A stretch of 64,000 nt of DNA, from NCBI RefSeq assembly GCF_016756535.1, contig NZ_AP023247.1, positions 5,890,501-5,954,500 on the forward strand, read 5' to 3'. Position numbers and translations under genes: made by a program. The notes below the pieces were generated by a model, which searched no databases, was not told the origin of the DNA, and saw only the letters and a list, made by a program, of their open reading frames with translations. Of the stretch, positions 41,159-51,265 are shown one piece after another (positions within the stretch are counted from its first letter, which is position 1; every line of letters begins with the position of its first letter). This DNA is from Mesorhizobium sp. 131-2-1 (GTDB taxonomy: Bacteria; Pseudomonadota; Alphaproteobacteria; Rhizobiales; Rhizobiaceae).

Positions 41159-42082
41159 CGACCTATCGCGTCTTCACCTTCGGTGTACCCCATCGATCCT
41201 CAATTTCGTTAATGGCGGCGCGTTTGGCCAAAGCGGAAGTCACCGCTGCGACCATTCCTGACAAGATCACCTAGGTTGCTCGCCTGGGGGAAAGCAAAAA
41301 GCCAAAAGACTCACGAAGCTCTTATCACCCACATGCGTCTTCGATTGATCATCGTGTCCTCTCCACTGCTCGGAAAAAGCGCACAGGTTTGGCTCGCGTT
41401 GCGGCATACCTGCTGCAGGGCATAAAAACGAATATTAGCAGACGCTTATTCTAAGCCAAGGAGTTCCCGCCGCGACCCCCGCGCCCGCCCTACACCGCCG
41501 AAGCGTCCCGTGCGCACTGGCGCTCCCCTGTGGCTTGCTGCCACCGCAACCAAGCCTCCGGCGCATCATCTCGATAACCGGACGGCATCGGTTACCAGTC
41601 GGCTGGATTCGCATGCACCATTTCGGGCTCGGAAGGCAAGAGTTGCATCCTCCAAAATTCAGAACGCGTGCTGCTCGTTCCGCCGGCCGGTCCGAATAGG
41701 CGATGGAGACGCACATCACGTCTACGCCGCGGAACGTGTCGCCGGGTATCTCGGCGTCAGCGAAGAGCCCCACGATCTCGGTCGAGAGCGCGGCGTCAGC
41801 AAGGTTTACGGGGTCAATGATGACAACGGCATCTTGGCCTTCGCCGACAATGACATCAAGGAGGTCGACTCCCGCGGCGCGACGGCCGGAGACCGAAGTA
41901 GCCGTTCCTCTCAAACGCAAAGAATCGCTCCGATTGATCAGATGGAGACGGCGATAGAGTTATGAAGAAAGTAGTTGCGGGGACACGTCCAGACGGCCGA
42001 ACGTGCGCCTTGGGTGCCAATGAGGTGCATATTCGCAATCGACGCCAACTAGGTTGTCGGAGCCAACGCAGGGCTGCGAAAC
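41159..42082. other. no gene supported
   Basis: About 920 bp. A minus frame at 41435-41920 (with DAVVIIDPVNLADAALSTEI) has some protein-like hydrophobic stretches but no recognised family, and its ends are Arg/Ser/Cys-rich. Treated as a possible remnant only. Confidence 0.35.
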
Positions 42083-45000
42083 TCATTGGCCCAGCAGGTC
42101 CAGAGCCCTTTGCGCTGCGATGAGGTCTACGACCGGATATCTGGTTTCAAACGTGTCGATCACGGATCGTAGGCGCGTCTCGGCGTCGTTGACACGGCCT
42201 TGTCGTGCGAGAACTGGTGCTAGTTGCGTTGTGGCGCGAAGTTGAAAAAGTCGCGCTTTCTGACGCTTTGAAGTGGCAATCGCTGTTTCGAATAGATGCG
42301 CGGCATCCGTCAGGTCACCTCTATTCGCGGCAATCTGGCCACGAAGGCGGATACCTTCTGCTAGATAGCTCGCCTCGTCTGTATCGAAAATAAGGGTATC
42401 GACATCATCAAGCATTTGCGATGCGTCTTCGATGCGACCGGCCCGCAGGAGAAGATCACAAAGTTCGCATGCTTTCTCAGGGGTATGAAATACGACGCCC
42501 TGCCCACGCCAAAGAACCATACTTTCCCGGGCGTCATCGATGCCGGCATCCAGTTCACCTAAATGCGAGCGGGCATGGCCACGCCACCTGATGCCGCTGC
42601 TTCGACGCGCCGTGTAGCCATGCCGTTCGCAAATCTCGACGATCTTAGTAGCGTTATCGAGTAATTCTTCGTATTGGCCGACTAGCGCGCACAATTGGCA
42701 CTGCACAAGAAGATGCCACGCGAGGTCGAAGGGCTTATCGAGCTGGTCAAAATTTCGCATCAGGCGCTCTTTCTCTTTGACTGCAGCATCAAAGAAACCC
42801 AATATCATCAGCGATTCGCTAAAATATGCCTGGGCAGACACACGTTGATCTGCACCGGCGAACGAAATGCGACGACTTGGGTCAACCCGATCAATCAGAT
42901 CCAAGGCCTTGCGCAAGGCCTCCGCTGCCAGCGGCACTTCTCCCCGGTTGGAATGAGCGATCCCCTTTGTTGCCCAAAGACCACTCAAATAGGCCGTTGG
43001 AAGGAGATCGGCACCGTTTGCGAGCTGCTCTTCGGCCAGGGTCAGGTAATCGTGATTGCGCCCAGTGGCATAAAAAAATGGAGCGAGTGAAAGCGCGACG
43101 TCACATTGCAATTCGACCGATGCGGTGTTCGCGGCAGCAAGACGGGCATCTTCAAGCGTCTTCCCAAGGCGCTCAGAACGATACCCTTCAGCCTGCATCA
43201 AGGCATTGGCCATCGCAAGGTGGAGACGTGTCACCCGTTCGGCGCCCCCCGGGGCATCGCCAAGCCTCCTGCTGCAGTCAATGGCACTGGCAAAGTGCGA
43301 CACGGCTTCGCGGGTGGCCGCTCTGGCCAGAGCGGCCCCTCCCGCCTTTTGCCAGTGATCGACCGCGCCCGCCCAATCCCCCGCTTCCTGAAAGTGGTGC
43401 GCCAGGAGTTCGGGTTGCGCCTCACTGATCTCGGGCCACTTTTCCTCCAACACGTCTGCGACTCGCTTATGCAGCTCCTGGCGCTTGGCGCGCAGCAGCG
43501 TGCCATACGCTGCGTCCTGAACGAGCGCATGCTTGAAGAGGTATGTGGCCAGCGGCCGCGTCCCGCGGCAGAACACCAGACCGGCGACGACGAGTTGATC
43601 CAACGCTGCATTTAGCTCAGCCGCGTTCCGCGGTGCGACTGCCGCCAGCAACTCGTAAGAGAACTCCCGGCCGAGAATGGCGCCGACCTGTGCGACCTCC
43701 ATAACGGCTGAGCCGAGGCGATCGAGCCGCGCCATCAGCGAGGCATGCAGCGTGGCGGGCACGTTCAACGCCGTCGCAGCGGCTTTTGAGAGCACTGTCC
43801 TGGCGTTGCCGCCCTCCAACACTGCCTTGGTCAACTCCTCGACGAACAGTGGCACCCCATCCGTGCGCTCGATGATCTCCGCGACAACGTCGCCCGGCAG
43901 CTCGCCGGTGCCGGCGACCCGATGGACCAGCGCAGCACCTTCACGACGGTCGAGCCGATTGAGGACAAGAACCGTGACGTGCGCCTGCCCGGTCCACGGC
44001 GGATGGAACTCGGGCCGGAACGTGAGGAGGAGCAGCACTGGTAGGCGCTGCACCCGCTCGATGACAAGGTCGAGCAGCTCGCGCGAGCTGGGGTCGATCC
44101 AATGCACATCCTCGAAGAGCATCAGCACCGGACCTCGTCGCGCCAAGTCTTCGAGTTGCCGGAGAAGCGCATCGAAGACTTTCTCTTTCTTACGCTGGGG
44201 TGTCAGCTGGAGAGGCGGGAAGCGGCCTTCGACTGGCAACGACAGCAGCTCGGCCAGCAGTGCGACGTCCTCCGGCGAGGCCTCGGCAAGCAGGGCCGCA
44301 AGCTTATCCAGCTTCCTCTCAGGCGGGTCGTCGCGCTCGAACCCTGCGGCACGTTCCAGCTGTGCAATGGTCGGGTGGAGCGCGCTATCTTGATGGTGCG
44401 GAGAACAGAAATAGCGCAAGCGGGTATATGGCTCGTTCTGGATACGCTCCTGCAAGGTGACGGTGAGGCGCGACTTTCCGATGCCCGGCTCGCCTGAGAG
44501 CAGCACCACGCGACCTTCACCACTTTTCGCGCGATGCCAGTGGCGCTGCAACAGGTGGACCTCCTCCTCACGCCCGACCATCGGCGTGGGTGTCGTCCCA
44601 TGCAGCGCCTCGAACCGGCTTTCGACAGCGCTCTCACGAACCACTTGATAGGGATGGACCCGCTCCGGAAAGCCTTTCACCTCGACGGCGCCAAGGTCGC
44701 GGTATTCGAAAAGACCGCCGACCAGCTGCCGCGTTTGCGGCCCGATCACGACCGCGTCGGGTTCGGCAAGAGCTTGCAGGCGGGCGGCGAGGTTCGGCGT
44801 CTCGCCCACGACGCCGCGCTCGTGCCCTTCGCCGGCGGTGATCAGATCGCCAACGACGACCTGGCCGGTAGCGATGCCGACGCGAACCCGCAATGGCTCG
44901 GACAGCTGGAGCCGCCCGACACTGTCGATGAGGGCGAGGCCGGCGCGAACCGCCTGTTCTGCATCGTTTTCGTGTGCCTGCGGGTAGCCGAAATATACCA

Positions 45001-45391
45001 GCACGCCATCGCCCATGTACTTGGCAACAAAGCCGCCGAAGCGGGCGATCGTATCCGCCGCGCAGCGATGGTACGCCCCGATGATCTCACGCAGATCCTC
45101 TGGATCGAGACGCGACGAGAGCGCCGTCGAGCCAACGAGATCAACGAACATGACAGTCAGCTGCCGGCGTTCGGCAACCGGCTCCGAGTCGGCAGGGTTG
45201 GAGCGGTCTGTGGCCGATCCGAGCTCTGCGATCGCCTTCAGGAGCCGCTTGCGATGGCCGAGTAGAATACCGAGCTGCTGGAGGTCGGCGTCAGACAACT
45301 CGGGCAGAACCTCGCGATCAATAGCGTTGTCGCGAAATGCCTGCTCGTATTGCTCCAGCCCAAGACGTCGCAACCAAGCGGCAATGTCCAC
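42083..45391 (-). CDS. SAM-cyclase-AAA ATPase-TPR regulator
   Basis: A 1102-residue multidomain signalling protein. A SAM (sterile alpha motif) domain at about 1-60 (GTG start at 45391 behind GGGGA; an upstream GTG would add 11 unlikely residues); a class III cyclase domain at about 75-250 with Asp84 (FVDLVGST) and Asp128 (KYMGDGVLVYFGYP); an ATPase domain with Walker A GEPGIGKS (about 300-307) and LMLFEDVHWID (Walker B); then TPR-like repeats. Cytoplasmic. The layout is shared with many rhizobial proteins annotated as adenylate/guanylate cyclases; signal and targets are unknown. Confidence 0.9.
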   Translation of the reverse strand: MDIAAWLRRLGLEQYEQAFRDNAIDREVLPELSDADLQQLGILLGHRKRLLKAIAELGSATDRSNPADSEPVAERRQLTVMFVDLVGSTALSSRLDPEDLREIIGAYHRCAADTIARFGGFVAKYMGDGVLVYFGYPQAHENDAEQAVRAGLALIDSVGRLQLSEPLRVRVGIATGQVVVGDLITAGEGHERGVVGETPNLAARLQALAEPDAVVIGPQTRQLVGGLFEYRDLGAVEVKGFPERVHPYQVVRESAVESRFEALHGTTPTPMVGREEEVHLLQRHWHRAKSGEGRVVLLSGEPGIGKSRLTVTLQERIQNEPYTRLRYFCSPHHQDSALHPTIAQLERAAGFERDDPPERKLDKLAALLAEASPEDVALLAELLSLPVEGRFPPLQLTPQRKKEKVFDALLRQLEDLARRGPVLMLFEDVHWIDPSSRELLDLVIERVQRLPVLLLLTFRPEFHPPWTGQAHVTVLVLNRLDRREGAALVHRVAGTGELPGDVVAEIIERTDGVPLFVEELTKAVLEGGNARTVLSKAAATALNVPATLHASLMARLDRLGSAVMEVAQVGAILGREFSYELLAAVAPRNAAELNAALDQLVVAGLVFCRGTRPLATYLFKHALVQDAAYGTLLRAKRQELHKRVADVLEEKWPEISEAQPELLAHHFQEAGDWAGAVDHWQKAGGAALARAATREAVSHFASAIDCSRRLGDAPGGAERVTRLHLAMANALMQAEGYRSERLGKTLEDARLAAANTASVELQCDVALSLAPFFYATGRNHDYLTLAEEQLANGADLLPTAYLSGLWATKGIAHSNRGEVPLAAEALRKALDLIDRVDPSRRISFAGADQRVSAQAYFSESLMILGFFDAAVKEKERLMRNFDQLDKPFDLAWHLLVQCQLCALVGQYEELLDNATKIVEICERHGYTARRSSGIRWRGHARSHLGELDAGIDDARESMVLWRGQGVVFHTPEKACELCDLLLRAGRIEDASQMLDDVDTLIFDTDEASYLAEGIRLRGQIAANRGDLTDAAHLFETAIATSKRQKARLFQLRATTQLAPVLARQGRVNDAETRLRSVIDTFETRYPVVDLIAAQRALDLLGQ

Positions 45392-45535
45392 GACAGTTCC
45401 CCCAAGTACCTCAGCACGCGACACTAGGCCGGGAATTTCGAGAATGTTGGCTTTCCTGGTCGCCCACTCGCCGCCACCTATTGATCAACGGTAAGTTCCG
45501 CCATGCGCTCGTCTGGCAAACGACGCGCTAGACCT

Positions 45536-45988
45536 TCATTTCCCGGGATCGGAGTTCCATATGTCCCGGTAGAGCTTCCAGCTGCCGTCCTGTCCTTTCT
45601 TCCAGACCACCACATACTTCCCAGTGGTATCCACCAGCTTCGAATCCTTGCCCGGCGCCTTGAGGGAGAAAGTCCCAGATTCGTATGCAAAATCTCCGCT
45701 TTCCTGGACCTCAAGCGTCGTGAGCGCGAGGTCTGATATGCCCATATCGATCGCGCCTTGCCATAGCTTTTGGATATTTTGGCGGCCGTCGACTCGCGCC
45801 ATATCTGGCGGGAATGCGGCCGCATCATCCGCGTACTTCGATGCGACCCCGGCCGCATCCTTACCGTTGTAGGCCTTCACGAACTCGGCATTAGCGGCTT
45901 CAATGGCTTCTTTCGCAGACTGGGCCTGGGCAGACCCGAGGCACAACAACGTGACGGCAAGGACCAGCAGACAATGCTTGAAAATCAT
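45536..45988 (-). CDS. exported SnoaL-like (DUF4440) protein
   Basis: A 150-residue protein with signal [20 protein letters not shown] and a NTF2/SnoaL fold: [55 protein letters not shown] and a C-terminal [20 protein letters not shown]. Length fits the DUF4440 family. Likely periplasmic with unknown ligand or reaction. Confidence 0.82.
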   Translation of the reverse strand: MIFKHCLLVLAVTLLCLGSAQAQSAKEAIEAANAEFVKAYNGKDAAGVASKYADDAAAFPPDMARVDGRQNIQKLWQGAIDMGISDLALTTLEVQESGDFAYESGTFSLKAPGKDSKLVDTTGKYVVVWKKGQDGSWKLYRDIWNSDPGK

Positions 45989-46674
45989 TTCATCCTCCCG
46001 TGTTCCGGTCTCTAGTTATTCCCCGGTTGAGGCTATCACGCAGACTTCCTGGTGGTCGCCCGGCCGCAAGATCATGTCGTTCCTTATGGTCGGGGTATCA
46101 CAATGCTAGCAAGCTCCAGGCGCATTTCCCGGTGACCGCATCGCCGTGACGGGCTGCAGCCAAGGCCATCATGCTTGCCAGCCCTGCATCGGCGTGCACC
46201 CCAGGTGCCCCAAAACGGTGATCGCAGTCGTCATGAAGCAGAGCACCGGACATGCCAAATTGCCGTTGGACTCTGCCCTGTACGACGCGACAAAGTTTAG
46301 CATTCACTGATATGCAGTGCAAACGCGAGGCGGACCAACGCGCCCGATTCTATACAAGAAACCCAGGCGGACTATGCCCCTCTCGAATTGGCCTCCCGCC
46401 AGAGCCCGGTCTCACAGCTTCGGCTGGTCGTGTTTATCTTGGCATCGGTCAAAAATTGCGATATACGACGGGTGGGCCAAGCGGGCGTTGACACCACATC
46501 AGGTGCGATTACTGAGCGATCAAAACGAAGCCGTGTCGGCCAATCTGGTCCTGCTGACGGCACATACTCTCTCTGCCTATGTCAGCCAAATTTCCTGCCC
46601 GTCGCTGGGTTGCCAGACCTCATCGCATCGATCGCGCTTTGGGCGGAGCGGTTCCGTTCCGATTACGCACTAGG
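45989..46674. other. no gene recognised
   Basis: Nearly 690 bp between the SnoaL-like gene and a TPR fragment. Frames present do not resemble proteins. Confidence 0.45.
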
Positions 46675-47034
46675 TCAGCCTGATGCGGCCTTGGCGCGCT
46701 CTTCGTCGCACGATTTCACATGGATCATACTCGGGTTGTCTTTGAGCTCCGCGGCGGTCGCGCAGGCCCGGAGTCCGGCCTTCCGTGCGCCTTCTGCAAC
46801 TAGCTCAGTCTCATGCTCCCCCTTGATCCACCACTTGGTTAGAAACTTCTCCGCGGTCCAGCCCGGGTCCTGTTCAAGCACCTCCCCAGCAGCCTTCTTC
46901 GCTTCGTCCGGCTGGTTCAGGTAACCGTACAGCATGGCACGGGGGCGCCGGTCGCACTTGTCGTCCTGAACCGCAGCCTTAAGTGCTATCGACAGAGTTG
47001 TCCGCTTTCGGGCAGCCAAAAAGCTGAACTTCAC
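46675..47034 (-). pseudogene. C-terminal fragment of a TolB/TPR-type regulator
   Basis: Reads MLYGYLNQPDEAKKAAGEVL, EQDPGWTAEKFLTKWWIKGE and ARKAGLRACATAAELKDNPS. This resembles the tail of the long cyclase/TPR regulators (EKFL...TELVAEGARKAGLP). The upstream domains are missing. Confidence 0.6.
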
Positions 47035-47158
47035 GAATGCAACGAGGCGCAGCCGTCATCAGCGAACGGTCGACTTCCAACCCCATTGCTGACGTTGTGA
47101 CTTGGCGCGATGATCTCGATCGAGCTAGGTCGGCTCAGGATCTTAGAGGGGGACGTGC

Positions 47159-47867
47159 ATGACTGAATTCAACGTCGGCTTCGTGATCTTCCCGGGAATC
47201 ACACAACTCGACTTCACTGGCCCATTTGAAGTCTTGAGCCGGTTGGGAACGCCGCCTTCGCTCTCGGCGCCCAGCAAATTTCCCGAATCCAAAGTCCACG
47301 TTGTCGCAAAAACCGTCCTCCCAGTTGTGAGCGATCGCGGCCTCGGCATCCTGCCGACCTGTACTTTCGAGAACTGTCCTCCGCTCGACCTGATTTGCGT
47401 ACCCGGTGGTGCGGGCGTCGTAGAGGCCCTCGCAGACGTCGAGACTGTCGAGTTCATTCGGCGTCAGGGTGGGGGCGCAGAGTATGTGACCTCTGTTTGC
47501 ATGGGCGCTTTTCTTCTTGGTGCGGCCGGATTGCTGAAGGGACGTCGGGCCGCCACGCATTGGGCCTATGTCGACCTGCTGCCCCTGGTCGGCTCCAGTC
47601 ACGAGAAGGGACGCGTCGTGCGAGATGGCAATGTTCACGTCAGGTGGCGTCACTGCGGGAATCGACTTCGCATTCAGCATAGTGGCCGAACTTGCCGGGC
47701 CAGAAGTCGCGCAAGCAATCCAGCTCGGGATCGAGTACGATCCATCTCCACCCTTCGATTCCGGTCACCCCGAAAAGGCGTCCGAAGCGGCGGCGGCGCT
47801 CATGGTTCACCGTAATGAAAAGGCCCACAGAGGGATTCGACATGCACTCGACCACCTGGCGCTTTAA
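47159..47867 (+). pseudogene. DJ-1/PfpI family protein, frameshifted
   Basis: Starts MTEFNVGFVIFPGITQLDFT, has the nucleophile region [20 protein letters not shown] (cysteine elbow) and LICVPGGAGVVEALADVETV. A one-base shift near 47638 in NVHV leaves the remaining [20 protein letters not shown] in another frame. Overall it resembles isonitrile hydratase-type PfpI proteins (InhA). The catalytic cysteine is intact, but the C-terminal quarter is lost. A sequencing error cannot be excluded. Confidence 0.72.
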
Positions 47868-48690
47868 GTAAGGTCTAGCCAACTCTTCGGCGGCACGCCG
47901 CGCTCCAGGGAAGCGTCCTCAACGAGGAGCACGTTTCCAACTAGAAACTTCCGTGTTTCCTGGAAATGGAGAAGGTTAGTTCGGGGTTCGTGTCCCTCTA
48001 CCACCCGCAAATTCCGAACAATTGTCCGGTCCCCTCTTGGCTTCCCGGAAGCCCAGACTTTTGCGGGATGTGCGGCCGAAAGCCAGGGGAGTGCGGAAAC
48101 GACGTTCTTGCCCAAAACGCTCTCTAAATGCCCATCATTCTCCGAAGCTGGGGAGTAGTTCCAAAAATCCCCAGGTTTTGACGACAGCAATATCAATGCC
48201 TTAGCGTCGACTTGATGCGGGCAGTTTTGCGGTTTGCTCGCCTATCGAATAACGACCACAAACTATGCAGTCGCTCGCTAGGTCCGGCTTGCGCCAAAAG
48301 CGATCATCCCCCGCCAGTTCTCGAATGACCGCAGTGGGCCGGATCCGGACTTACGGCTTCGAGGCCTGGAATGTGCAAAGCGGACATTCAGGCGCCCCCC
48401 ATGCATCGACGTGAACTGACCAAATACGGACGCTCTGACGCGGGGGCTGAATGTCAGCATATGTCGCAGAGCGACTGTTCTTCCTTGCCGGAATGGCCGA
48501 GCGGAACGTGTGCATCCAGTGCGGTCCGCGGAAATAGACCGCAAGCCAGTTGGTAACACCTCGCTGCTGCCGCTTCCTTGCGAGCTTGCTGAAACGGCAT
48601 GTCATCGGAGCGCGGCTCTCGCTCGTCCGGATGTGGCTGCGACACATCGGAACCAAGGACGTGGGTGGTTGGTGAGGTGAGGCAGCCGCC
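47868..48690. other. no gene supported
   Basis: About 820 bp. The minus frame at 48351-48550 ends with VHVDAWGAPECPLCTFQASK, which hints at a short metal-binding tail, but no start or family is evident. The rest has no supported frame. Confidence 0.3.
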
Positions 48691-48897
48691 CTACCGGCGC
48701 GATGTCTCGCTCCCGGTCTTCGCCCGAAAAATGGCAATCGGGTCAAGGCGTCGCAGGAGTGACAACATCGCCGCGCCGACGGCCGTGAGACTGGAAACAT
48801 GCTGTTCTCCGAGGCGCAACGGCTGTAGCTTCGGGGCAGCCTGACGGTCCAAGTCTCTCAGATGCATCATCAGGCCGAGTGGGTTAACATCATACAT
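48691..48897 (-). CDS. hypothetical protein, 68 aa
   Basis: MYDVNPLGLMMHLRDLDRQA then SSLTAVGAAMLSLLRRLDPI. A GGGAGG ribosome site 7 bases before the ATG is strong evidence for translation. Divergent from the regulator at 48955, so the two may share a control region. Family unknown. Confidence 0.6.
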   Translation of the reverse strand: MYDVNPLGLMMHLRDLDRQAAPKLQPLRLGEQHVSSLTAVGAAMLSLLRRLDPIAIFRAKTGSETSRR

Positions 48898-48954
48898 CGC
48901 CTTGCCTCCCTTCGAATGTGAGGGAGAGTAATCAGGGACCGTGAGCCGAACGTC

Positions 48955-50976
48955 GTGGGCAGCGTCAAGACATCACAAAATCAACAATTGCGATCGGCTG
49001 AAGGGGCACTGGGACTGCGAGTTCGTCTGCTTGGGCCGATGACTATTACAAATGACGGCAGATCGGTCGCGATTGTTTCCAAGAGGGCTCGAGCGCTTAT
49101 CGGTTATATCGCGCTGCGCGAAGGCGTTGAGATTAGCCGCAGTGTTATCACCGGCCTCTTGTGGGGAGAGCGTAGCGAAGGCCAGGCCCGGGCGAGTTTA
49201 CGCCAGGTTCTTTCTGAGCTGCGTGGAGCGCTCAACGGCTCCTTGCAACACTCGATCATAGCAACCAGGGACACGGTCAGCTGGGCACTAGGGTCGGCGT
49301 GGATCGACGCCAAAGTGGTGGAGGCGAGCGCCGATACCGGCAACGCGAATTTGTTGAGAGAAGCCACAGAACTTGTCAGCGGAGAGCTCATGGAGGGTCT
49401 TGCTGTCGGTGAGGCCGGGTTTGAGCAATGGCTTGCGAGCGAACGCGAGCGCTTCCGCCTTCTTATTGGCCGCATATACACCCGATTGATGGAAGGTGCC
49501 GAACACAGCGGCATGGTGGAAGAGGCATTGACTTATGGCCTTAAGCTCCTGTCGCTTGACCCGCTCCAGGAGCATGTGCACCGGGCGCTGATGAGGCTCT
49601 ATGCCGCCCAAGGGCGCCCCGACGCCGCACTGTCCCAGTACGAAAGATGCCGTCACGAGCTTTCAACCCAGCTCGGCGTTCTGCCAGCCGCGGAGACGGA
49701 AGACCTGGCTCGCTCGATACGAGCGAGCCGTCGTGCTAGCCCGGCAACGGTCAAGCATGCGGAGGGAGCGCTGCCGCTACCGGACAAACCATCGATCGCG
49801 GTCCTACCGTTCGAGAACATGAGCGGAGAAGCCGAGCAGGAGTACTTCGCGGATGGCATTGTGGAAGAGATTATCACCGCCCTGTCGCGAATTCGTTGGC
49901 TGTTCGTAATCGCGCGTAATTCGAGCTTCACCTACAAGGGCCGGGCTGTGGACGTGAGACAGATCGGGCGGGAGCAAGGCGTGCGCTACGTGCTCGAAGG
50001 CAGCGTGCGCAAGGCCGGCAATAGGATCCGTATTGCTGGGCAACTCGTCGACGCCTCGACAGGCCTGCAACTCTGGGCGGATCGCTTCGATGGTGAGATC
50101 GCGGACGTCTTCGACCTGCAGGATCGAGTGACTGCCAACGTCGTCGGTGCCATCGCCCCCAAGCTGGAACAAGCCGAGATAGCACGGGTTAAGAACAAAC
50201 CTACCGAGAGTCTCGATGCGTACGATCACTATCTGCGCGGCATGGCCGGGCTTCACCAATGGACACGAGAGACCAACGAGGAAGGTCGGTTGCACTTCTA
50301 CCGCGCGATCGAACTCGACCCGAATTTTGCAGCCGCCTACGGCATGGCGGCCAGATGCTATTCACAACGCAGGTCCAGCGGTTGGACGACAGATGCTGAA
50401 GAAGAGGTCGCCGAGACTGTTAGACTCGCCCGTCGCGCGACCGAACTTGGGAGAGACAACGCAGACGCTCTCAGCGCCGCCGGGCTTTCTCTTGCCTACA
50501 TCGCCGGCGAGGTAGACGAGGGAGCCGTTCTTCTCGAGCGCGCGCTCGCACTCAATCCGAACTTGGCCTGGGCCTGGTACTTCAGCGGCTGGGTCAAGGT
50601 CTATCTGGGTGACCCTGAAGCTGCAATTTCGGACACGGCCCGCGCCATGCGGCTGAGCCCGCATGATATACATATTTTCAACATGCAGACCGTCGTTGCC
50701 TACGCGCATCTGCTGTCAGGTCGGTTCAATGATGCGATCGCATGGGCCGAAATGGCGCTACGGGGACGTTCAGGCCACGCTTCGGCCTTGCGAGTCCTAG
50801 CGGCGAGCTCAGCGCTGAGCGGTCGACCCGAACAAGCCCGCAAAGCCATGACCCGCTTGCGCGAAGTCAATCCGGCATTGCGGCTCTCCAATGTCAGCGA
50901 ATACATTCCGCTTCGCCGCGCAAAAGATCTCCGCCTGTTGACTGACGGCTTACGTCAAGCCGGACTACCTGAGTGA
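48955..50976 (+). CDS. BTAD/TolB-like/TPR regulator
   Basis: A 673-residue transcriptional regulator-like protein (GTG start). The N-terminal part (about 20-110: LRVRLLGPMTITNDGRSVAI, WGERSEGQARASLRQVLSEL) resembles the winged helix of SARP-type regulators; a bacterial transcriptional activator domain follows (about 115-250). Next comes a TolB-like region (about 275-400: IAVLPFENMSGEAEQEYFAD, VRYVLEGSVRKAGNRIRIAG) and TPR repeats to the end. It converges on the related gene at 51266-53260. Target genes unknown. Confidence 0.85.
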   Translation: MGSVKTSQNQQLRSAEGALGLRVRLLGPMTITNDGRSVAIVSKRARALIGYIALREGVEISRSVITGLLWGERSEGQARASLRQVLSELRGALNGSLQHSIIATRDTVSWALGSAWIDAKVVEASADTGNANLLREATELVSGELMEGLAVGEAGFEQWLASERERFRLLIGRIYTRLMEGAEHSGMVEEALTYGLKLLSLDPLQEHVHRALMRLYAAQGRPDAALSQYERCRHELSTQLGVLPAAETEDLARSIRASRRASPATVKHAEGALPLPDKPSIAVLPFENMSGEAEQEYFADGIVEEIITALSRIRWLFVIARNSSFTYKGRAVDVRQIGREQGVRYVLEGSVRKAGNRIRIAGQLVDASTGLQLWADRFDGEIADVFDLQDRVTANVVGAIAPKLEQAEIARVKNKPTESLDAYDHYLRGMAGLHQWTRETNEEGRLHFYRAIELDPNFAAAYGMAARCYSQRRSSGWTTDAEEEVAETVRLARRATELGRDNADALSAAGLSLAYIAGEVDEGAVLLERALALNPNLAWAWYFSGWVKVYLGDPEAAISDTARAMRLSPHDIHIFNMQTVVAYAHLLSGRFNDAIAWAEMALRGRSGHASALRVLAASSALSGRPEQARKAMTRLREVNPALRLSNVSEYIPLRRAKDLRLLTDGLRQAGLPE

Positions 50977-51099
50977 ATCATGCAGATCAATTTCTGGTAT
51001 GAATCGGCTTGGGCCGTTCAGCATGAGGCGGACAAAGGACAGCTGCTGGTGCAAGTTGCTTGTTCTTAGCAACGAAAGGGACGGTAGGAAACCGCCTAA

Positions 51100-51137
51100 T
51101 TAAGCCCCTTAGCGATTCCTAATATCCGGGGGCTTAA
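51100..51137. terminator. hairpin between convergent regulators
   Basis: TTAAGCCCC (51100-51108) pairs with GGGGCTTAA (51129-51137) around a 20-nt loop. Placed midway between the two convergent genes, it may end both transcripts. Confidence 0.5.
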
Positions 51138-51265
51138 ACATTCTGACGTTGTGGCCAATTAAACGGCGCGCAATGATCGTGGGCCGGTAGGATCGCTATC
51201 CTAGCCAGGGCGCCGGGGGCGACCATGTCATCCAAGTTGAAACCAAGAGAATGGGCCGAAGATAG

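Noticed and set aside
41435..41920. 161-codon minus frame with DAVVIIDPVNLADAALSTEI
   Set aside because: Some protein-like stretches but Arg/Cys-rich ends, no start context and no recognised family; kept only as a possible remnant.
44534..45265. Plus frame of 243 codons over the large regulator
   Set aside because: Complement of the cyclase domain; no motifs of its own.
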